A DNA stretch of 64,000 bases from Ga0077527 sp964531455 (GTDB lineage: Bacteria; Pseudomonadota; Gammaproteobacteria; Burkholderiales; SG8-41): positions 21,941 to 85,940 of the forward strand of contig CAZHFZ010000009.1 of assembly GCA_964531455.1 (NCBI GenBank), written 5' to 3'. The notes beneath the pieces were generated by a model, which ran no database searches, was not told the origin of the DNA, and saw nothing but the letters and a program-made list of their open reading frames with translations. Below, in pieces: positions 58,452 through 64,000 of this stretch (within the stretch, counting starts at the first letter, position 1; each line of letters starts with the position of its first letter). The translations under genes and the position numbers were made by a program.

Positions 58452-60218
58452 ATGGCGAAAAACGCGAAACCCGGCGCAGAAGCTGTTGCGTCGACATCCA
58501 ATTTCATCCGCAGTCATATCGACGCCGATCTGGCGGCCGGCAAATACGCCGCCCGCACCTGGGGCGGCAAACCCGGTACGGCACGCGTGCATGCCGGTGC
58601 GCCCGTTGATGCCGCGAAAATCCGCACCCGTTTTCCGCCGGAACCCAACGGCTATCTGCATCTCGGTCATGCCAAATCGATCTGCCTGAACTTCGGTCTC
58701 GCACTGCATTACGGCGGTTTCTGTCATCTGCGTTTTGATGACACCAATCCGGAAAAAGAAGAGCAGGAATACGTCGACTCCATCCGCGATGCGGTGCAGT
58801 GGCTGGGTTTCGACTGGGGTCCCAACGGTTATTTCGCCAGCGATTATTTCGATTACATGTACGAGGCCGCGCAATACCTGATCAGCGCCGGTCACGCCTA
58901 TGTCGATGAACAAAGCGCCGAAGAAATGCGCGCCAACCGCGGCACGCTGACCGAACCGGGCAAACCCGGACCGTGGCGTGAGCGCCCGCCGGCCGAGTCA
59001 CTGGCCCGCTTCGCTGAAATGCGCGAAGGCAAACATGCCGACGGCGCGATGGTGCTGCGCGCGAAAATCGATATCGCTTCACCCAATATCAATCTGCGCG
59101 ATCCGGTGATCTACCGCATCCGCAAGGCCACGCATCATCGGACCGGCGACACCTGGTGTATTTATCCGCTGTACACCTTTGCCCATCCGATCGAGGATGC
59201 GCTGGAGCAGATCACCCATTCAATCTGCACGCTGGAATTCGAAGACCAGCGCCCGTTCTACGACTGGCTGCTCGGCAAACTCGCCGACGGAGGCCTGCTC
59301 GCGCGTCCGCTGCCGCAGCAGATTGAATTCGCCCGGCTGAACCTGACCTATGTCGTGCTCTCCAAACGCAAACTGATCCAGCTGGTCGATGAAAAACACG
59401 TCAGCGGCTGGAACGACCCGCGCCTGCCGACGCTCGCAGGCGCGCGCCGCCGCGGCTACACGCCGGAAGGATTCCGCCTGTTCGCTGATCGCATCGGTGT
59501 GTCCAAAGCCGATTCGTGGATTGAATACTCGGTGCTCGAAGACTGCATGCGCGATCACCTGAATGAAATCGCCGAGCGGCGCATTGCCGTGCTCGATCCG
59601 GTCAAACTGGTCATCGACAACTATCCCGAAGGTCAGCAGGAAGACTGCTTCGCCCCCAATCATCCGCAGAAGCCCGACCTTGGCAAACGCGTGGTGCCGC
59701 TGTCGCGCGAACTGTGGATCGAACGCGAGGATTTTGCCGAAGAACCACCGAAAGGTTTTTTCCGCCTGTTCCCCGGCAACAGCGTGCGCCTGCGGTACGG
59801 CTATGTCGTCAAATGCACGGGCTGCACAAAGGACGATGCAGGACGCGTGACCGAAGTGCATTGCGAATACATCCCGGAAACCAAGTCCGGCACGCCCGGC
59901 GCCGATTCGGTCAAGGTCAAAGGCAACATCCACTGGGTCAGCGCCGCACACGCGCAGCCCACCGAGGTGCGACTTTACGACCGGCTGTTCAAGGATGCGC
60001 ATCCCGGTGCGGGAGGACGCGATTTCCTGCTGGATCTCAATCCGGATTCCGTCAAAACCATTACGGCCCAGCTTGAGCCTGCGCTGGCCGCAGCAAAACC
60101 CGGCGAACGATTCCAGTTTGAACGACACGGTTACTTCGTTGTTGATACAGGCGATTCCGCGCCTGGCAAACCAGTGTTCAATCGCGCGGTAACCCTGCGC
60201 GATTCCTGGGTCAAATAG
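58452..60218 (+). CDS. glnS: Glutaminyl-tRNA synthetase
   Basis: A 588-residue class I synthetase charging tRNA-Gln. The HIGH-type motif lies in PPEPNGYLHLGHAKSI near residue 75 and the KMSKS-type motif is VLSKRKL. FDDTNPEKEEQEYVDSI and the C-terminal anticodon-binding beta barrels (from about residue 350) follow. Direct charging rather than the amidotransferase route is usual in beta- and gammaproteobacteria. The gene stands alone, 74 bp after the peptidase gene. Confidence 0.97.
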   Translation: MAKNAKPGAEAVASTSNFIRSHIDADLAAGKYAARTWGGKPGTARVHAGAPVDAAKIRTRFPPEPNGYLHLGHAKSICLNFGLALHYGGFCHLRFDDTNPEKEEQEYVDSIRDAVQWLGFDWGPNGYFASDYFDYMYEAAQYLISAGHAYVDEQSAEEMRANRGTLTEPGKPGPWRERPPAESLARFAEMREGKHADGAMVLRAKIDIASPNINLRDPVIYRIRKATHHRTGDTWCIYPLYTFAHPIEDALEQITHSICTLEFEDQRPFYDWLLGKLADGGLLARPLPQQIEFARLNLTYVVLSKRKLIQLVDEKHVSGWNDPRLPTLAGARRRGYTPEGFRLFADRIGVSKADSWIEYSVLEDCMRDHLNEIAERRIAVLDPVKLVIDNYPEGQQEDCFAPNHPQKPDLGKRVVPLSRELWIEREDFAEEPPKGFFRLFPGNSVRLRYGYVVKCTGCTKDDAGRVTEVHCEYIPETKSGTPGADSVKVKGNIHWVSAAHAQPTEVRLYDRLFKDAHPGAGGRDFLLDLNPDSVKTITAQLEPALAAAKPGERFQFERHGYFVVDTGDSAPGKPVFNRAVTLRDSWVK

Positions 60219-60241
60219 ACCAAGCCATGAAGTAGCGCAGG

Positions 60242-62125
60242 ATGAACCAACAACTGGTGGTTAGAACATTAGGTTGGTTGGCAGCGGCGCTGGCGCTCCT
60301 GTTCATCGCCGGAGGCGCTGCCGCAAGTAACGATGTGCTTCGACTTGCCGCCGGCAGCGGGCAACAACAGGCGGTCCACGCGCTGCTGGCGCTGGAAGAT
60401 CCCACGCACAAGCTTCAGATCGAGGATGTCGTAAACCCGGTCAATGCGGCACGCTTCCAACCCGCGCTGCCCGACAAGACTGTCGGTGAAGTGAACTACA
60501 GCTTCTCGAAGTCAGCCTGGTGGTTTGCGCTGCCGGTTTCCGTCGATCCCGCCGCCGCAGGCCGCTGGCTGCTCGAAATCGGCTACTCATCGATTGATTG
60601 CGTCGAAATGTTTACCCGGCGGCCCGACGGCACGTACGAGAGGCAGATGGCCGGGGACATGAAAGCGTTCTCCGAGCGACCCTATCCGCATCGCAACCTG
60701 GTGTTTCCGGTAACCCTCGCTGCGGGTGAAACCCAGACCATCTATCTGCGCGTCACCACAGAAGGCACGGTCACCCTGCCCATAACCCTGTGGGAACCCG
60801 AGGCGCTCGCCCGTGAAGACCGCATCACCTACACCCTGCTGAGCCTTTATTACGGAATGCTGCTCGCACTCGGACTCTACAACCTGCTCCTGTTCCTCAG
60901 CACCCGGGATCCGACATTCATCGCCTACGTCGCTTTCACCATTTCAATGGCGATAGGTCAGCTGTCGATGAACGGCTTCGGCAACCAGTTCCTGTGGGGT
61001 GACTATCCGAAATGGGGCGACATCGCCCTCCCTGTGGGCATGGGGTTGACCGGTCTCACCGGCGCGATATTCATGCGCCTGTTCCTGAGCACACGAAAAA
61101 GATCCCCCCTGCATGACCGGCTGATCCTGCTGTGTCTGGCCTGCTTCCTTTTTGCAATCTCGCTGCCCTTGTTCCTGAGCTACCGCCCGGTTGCCATTAT
61201 CGTGTCGGTCTTCGGCGTGGTGTTCGCGGTCATCGCGGTGATCACTGGAGTGCACAGCGTGCGCCAGGGACACCCCGGCGGACGCTATTTCCTGTTGTCA
61301 TGGTTCGCGCTGCTGCTGGGCGTCGCCGTGCAGGGATTGCGCGTATTCGGGCTGATGCCGACAACAACGCTGACGCTTTATTCGATGCAGATCGGTTCAG
61401 CCATTGAGCTGCTGCTGCTCTCCTTCGCCATGGCTGACCGCATCAACACAATGCGCCGTGAAAAAACGCAATCCGATGCCGCCGCCCTGCATGCGAACAC
61501 GCAGCTTCTTGAAAACCTGCGCCGGTCCGAGCAGGAGCTCGAACACCGTGTTGCAGAACGCACCCATGAACTTGAAACCGCAAACAACCTGCTGCTGGAG
61601 AAGGAACGCGAACTGCGGCGGCTGGCGATGCAGGACCCGCTGACCGGCCTGTCCAACCGCATGTTCCTCAACGACCGCATCGAACGCGCCATCTCACGCG
61701 CACGACGCAACGGCGACAGCATCGCGCTGATGCTGATCGACCTCGACAACTTCAAACCGATCAACGACAACCACGGACACGCGGTCGGCGACGATCTATT
61801 GGTCACCATCGCCAAACACATCAGCGAAATTGTCCGCGAATCCGATACCGTCTCGCGCCTTGGGGGCGACGAATTCGTCATCCTGCTGGAAGACCTGCGC
61901 GAGACCGGCAGTATCGAGTCCATCCTGAACAAGCTGATGGCAGCCGTTACCGAACCGATGAATGTTGGCGAAGACCGGAGCGTCGCGGTGAGTGCCAGCA
62001 TCGGCGTGGCCTTCGCACCGCTGCACGCCGAGCATGCCACGCAACTGCTCGCCCGCGCGGACATGGAGATGTACAAAGCCAAGTCGGGCGGCCGCAACCG
62101 CTACAGTATCGCTGCGGACCACTGA
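60242..62125 (+). CDS. 7TMR-DISM diguanylate cyclase
   Basis: A 627-residue membrane signalling protein. A signal or first helix (about 10-28) precedes a periplasmic 7TMR-DISMED2 beta domain (about 45-170), seven membrane helices (about 185-400) and a coiled coil (about 410-460). The GGDEF domain covers about 460-625. The catalytic motif is intact (GGDEF near residue 541), and RESD five residues before it is an intact inhibitory I-site, so it should make cyclic di-GMP with product inhibition. The DISMED2 domain usually binds carbohydrate-like ligands. It starts 23 bp after glnS. Confidence 0.92.
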   Translation: MNQQLVVRTLGWLAAALALLFIAGGAAASNDVLRLAAGSGQQQAVHALLALEDPTHKLQIEDVVNPVNAARFQPALPDKTVGEVNYSFSKSAWWFALPVSVDPAAAGRWLLEIGYSSIDCVEMFTRRPDGTYERQMAGDMKAFSERPYPHRNLVFPVTLAAGETQTIYLRVTTEGTVTLPITLWEPEALAREDRITYTLLSLYYGMLLALGLYNLLLFLSTRDPTFIAYVAFTISMAIGQLSMNGFGNQFLWGDYPKWGDIALPVGMGLTGLTGAIFMRLFLSTRKRSPLHDRLILLCLACFLFAISLPLFLSYRPVAIIVSVFGVVFAVIAVITGVHSVRQGHPGGRYFLLSWFALLLGVAVQGLRVFGLMPTTTLTLYSMQIGSAIELLLLSFAMADRINTMRREKTQSDAAALHANTQLLENLRRSEQELEHRVAERTHELETANNLLLEKERELRRLAMQDPLTGLSNRMFLNDRIERAISRARRNGDSIALMLIDLDNFKPINDNHGHAVGDDLLVTIAKHISEIVRESDTVSRLGGDEFVILLEDLRETGSIESILNKLMAAVTEPMNVGEDRSVAVSASIGVAFAPLHAEHATQLLARADMEMYKAKSGGRNRYSIAADH

Positions 62126-62181
62126 CCCATCGCACCATTGATGGCGATTCCTGCCTTCACCTTAACTCGAGGAGCACAACC

Positions 62182-62940
62182 ATGAGCAATCCTTCCAAAG
62201 TCGCCGTGATTACCGGCGCCGGCAGCGGCATCGGCAAAGCCACGGCACACGCCTTGCTGAAAGACGGCTGGAGCGTAGCCTTCGCCGGTCGCCGTCAGGA
62301 CGCACTGGACGCAGCGCTCGCCGAATCCGGCAGCGACGCATCGCGCGGCCTCGCGGTCGCCACCGATGTTGGCGATCCGCAGGCGGTCGCAGCGTTGTTC
62401 GCCAAAGTACAGCAGCGTTTCGGCCGACTCGACATGCTGTTCAACAATGCCGGACAGAACGCACCGGGCGTGCCCTTCGAAGACCTGCCGTACGACAAAT
62501 GGAAATCCGTCGTTGACGCCAATCTCAACGGCTCCTTCCTCTGCGCACAGGCAGCCTTCCGCATGATGAAGGCACAGGACCCGCAGGGGGGACGCATCAT
62601 CAACAACGGTTCGATCTCGGCGCATGCGCCGCGCCCGGACTCGGCACCCTATACCGCGACCAAACACGCGATCTCCGGACTGACGCGCACCATCTCGCTC
62701 GACGGCCGCAAATACAATATCGCCTGCTGTCAGGTCGATGTTGGCAATGCGATGACCGGACTCGCCTCGCGCATGGCCAAAGGTGTTAAACAAGCCGACG
62801 GCACGATCAAGCCGGAATCGATGATCGACGTCACCGACGTCGCGAAGTCGGTGCTGTTCATGGCCAATCAGCCGCTCAACGTCAACATCTATCACCTGAT
62901 GGTGATGGCCACTGACATGCCCTATGCCGGACGCGGCTGA
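62182..62940 (+). CDS. Short-chain dehydrogenase/reductase
   Basis: A 252-residue classical SDR. The cofactor motif TGAGSGIGKATAHAL is at the N-terminus, with AGRRQ after the second strand suggesting NADP; NNAGQN, the catalytic serine in NNGSISAHAP, and YTATKHA follow. Substrate unknown. An AGGAG site precedes the ATG. It lies 56 bp after the diguanylate cyclase gene and ends at a strong bidirectional terminator. Confidence 0.9.
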   Translation: MSNPSKVAVITGAGSGIGKATAHALLKDGWSVAFAGRRQDALDAALAESGSDASRGLAVATDVGDPQAVAALFAKVQQRFGRLDMLFNNAGQNAPGVPFEDLPYDKWKSVVDANLNGSFLCAQAAFRMMKAQDPQGGRIINNGSISAHAPRPDSAPYTATKHAISGLTRTISLDGRKYNIACCQVDVGNAMTGLASRMAKGVKQADGTIKPESMIDVTDVAKSVLFMANQPLNVNIYHLMVMATDMPYAGRG

Positions 62941-62961
62941 AACTGCGAATCAACAGCAGCA

Positions 62962-62995
62962 AATAAATATGGCGCCCGAGGGCGCCATATTTATT
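62962..62995. terminator. Bidirectional terminator between the SDR gene and ettA
   Basis: AATAAATATGGCGCC-CGAG-GGCGCCATATTTATT, a 15-bp perfect stem with a four-base loop. The AT-rich ends give a U-rich tract on both strands, suiting the convergent genes on either side. Confidence 0.9.
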
Positions 62996-63018
62996 AATAA
63001 AAACAATTACTTACGAAA

Positions 63019-64000
63019 TCACAGCTTCAGCGGCTTGTAACGCAGGCGCTTCGGCTTGGCGCCTTCTTCACCCAGGCGCTTGCGCTTGTCGGCTTCGTAT
63101 TCCTGATAGTTGCCGGCGAAGAAGGTCCACTGTGAATCACCCTCGGCGGCAAGGATGTGCGTGGCGATGCGGTCGAGGAACCAGCGATCATGCGAGATCA
63201 CCAGCACGCAGCCGGCGAATTCAAGCAGCGCATCTTCCAGCGCGCGCAGCGTTTCGACGTCGAGGTCATTGGACGGTTCGTCGAGCAGCAATACGTTGGC
63301 GCCGGTGAGCAGCGTCTGCGCCAGATGCAGGCGACCGCGTTCACCGCCAGATAACGTGCCGACTTTTTTCTGCTGGTCCTGGCCCTTGAAGTTGAAACGG
63401 CCGAGGTAGGCGCGCGACGGCATTTCGAATTTGCCGACATTGATGATATCCAGCCCGCCGGAAATCGCTTCCCACGCGGTCTTGTCATCGGGCAGCGCAT
63501 CGCGCGACTGGTCGACCACCGCCAGCTTCACCGTGGAACCGATCACCACCTCGCCGGAATCCGGCTTGTCCTTGCCGGTAATCATCTTGAACAGCGTCGA
63601 TTTACCGGCGCCGTTGGGGCCGATCATCCCGACGATGGCGCCCGGCGGAATCGAAAACGTCAGCTTGTCGATCAGCAGACGGTCGCCGAAACCCTTGGAC
63701 ACATCCTTGAATTCGATGACCTGCTCGCCAAGGCGCTCAGCCACCGGAATAAAAATCTCCTGGGTCTCGTTGCGTTGCTGGTAATCGTACGATGACAGCT
63801 CTTCGAAACGCGCGATCCGCGCCTTCGATTTTGCCTGACGGCCCTTGGCGTTCTGGCGCACCCACTCCAGTTCCTTTTTCAGCGCTTTCTGCCGTGCGGA
63901 CTCGGTGGCCTCTTCCTTCTGCAGCCGGTCTTCCTTCTGCTCCAGCCACGAGCTGTAATTGCCTTTCCACGGAATACCCGAGCCGCGGTCCAGTTCCAGA
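63019..64000 (-). CDS. ettA: Energy-dependent translational throttle protein EttA, 3' part
   Basis: The C-terminal 326 codons of an ABC-F ATPase that gates the ribosome according to ADP/ATP ratio; the start lies beyond the right edge. Visible are the end of the first ABC domain and the linker (LELDRGSGIPWKGNYSSWLEQK), then the second ABC domain. Walker A GPNGAGKST, signature LSGGERGRLHLAQ, Walker B NVLLLDEPSNDLD and the C-terminal YEADKRKRLGEEGAKPKR are intact. The linker matches EttA rather than Uup or YheS. Confidence 0.95.
   Translation of the reverse strand, partial: LELDRGSGIPWKGNYSSWLEQKEDRLQKEEATESARQKALKKELEWVRQNAKGRQAKSKARIARFEELSSYDYQQRNETQEIFIPVAERLGEQVIEFKDVSKGFGDRLLIDKLTFSIPPGAIVGMIGPNGAGKSTLFKMITGKDKPDSGEVVIGSTVKLAVVDQSRDALPDDKTAWEAISGGLDIINVGKFEMPSRAYLGRFNFKGQDQQKKVGTLSGGERGRLHLAQTLLTGANVLLLDEPSNDLDVETLRALEDALLEFAGCVLVISHDRWFLDRIATHILAAEGDSQWTFFAGNYQEYEADKRKRLGEEGAKPKRLRYKPLKL

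Noticed and set aside
1..64000. Mobile elements, CRISPR arrays, tRNA and rRNA genes
   Set aside because: No transposase or integrase, no regularly spaced repeats, and no cloverleaf-like sequence was found in any of the intergenic gaps examined by eye.

Overview
This 64 kb window is a chromosomal segment from a betaproteobacterium. GC content looks high, and gene order matches the betaproteobacterial arrangement of the division/cell-wall (dcw) cluster running into lpxC, a DUF721/DciA gene, an M23 peptidase, secA, argJ, a DUF815 ATPase, a MutT-ThiE fusion, yacG, zapD, coaE and pilD-pilC. A Bug/TctC-type binding protein, a DUF2892 gene next to a Crp/Fnr regulator, and a meso-DAP type MurE fit the same assignment. 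Order and genus are not resolved. I saw no insertion sequence, prophage, CRISPR array, tRNA or rRNA gene.

Layout. 1-2459: start of rpsP (reverse), a nitroreductase, ffh (reverse). 2493-8625 (forward): ypjD, a CorB/CNNM-type protein, pilC, pilD, coaE, zapD, yacG. 8622-34912 (almost all reverse): the Nudix-ThiE fusion back through argJ, secA, an M23 peptidase, lpxC and the complete dcw operon ftsZ-A-Q-ddlB-murB-C-G-ftsW-murD-mraY-murF-murE-ftsI-L-rsmH-mraZ. The dcw operon has a clear sigma70 promoter and three MraZ-type TGGGN boxes. DciA is the only forward gene inside this block. 35241-35566: RNase P RNA. 35615-38200 (reverse): a ChaC-like cyclotransferase, pyrC, rsmI. 38224-40848 (forward): LpoA-like, YraN, a SIS isomerase (GmhA/DiaA) and DolP, the same order as yraM-N-O-P in E. 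coli.

40884-52285 is the most distinctive region: two divergent transcription units around a 217-bp control region. Leftward run nine genes, folE2, an FAD oxidoreductase, DUF1365, a Cfa-type methyltransferase, a chalcone isomerase-like protein, a GPH-type MFS transporter, a DUF3833 lipoprotein, an SDR and an NTF2-like protein. All but the first junction overlap. Rightward run a MerR-family regulator with the full adenosylcobalamin photoreceptor signature (CarH/LitR type), a 42-residue DUF2256 protein, a 4Fe-4S photolyase of the PhrB/CryB class and a di-iron, acyl-ACP-desaturase-like protein. The control region carries TTGTCCA repeats, two of them filling the spacer of a sigma70 promoter. I read this as a B12-dependent, light-released regulon that repairs DNA and modifies membrane lipids. 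Its lipid product cannot be deduced here.

52344-64000: rfaE2, a SPOR-domain protein, coaX, birA, a Crp/Fnr regulator with DUF2892, a Bug-type binding protein, a peptidase E-like gene preceded by a degenerate copy of its own start, glnS, a 7TMR-DISM diguanylate cyclase, an SDR, and the 3' part of ettA (reverse, running off the window).
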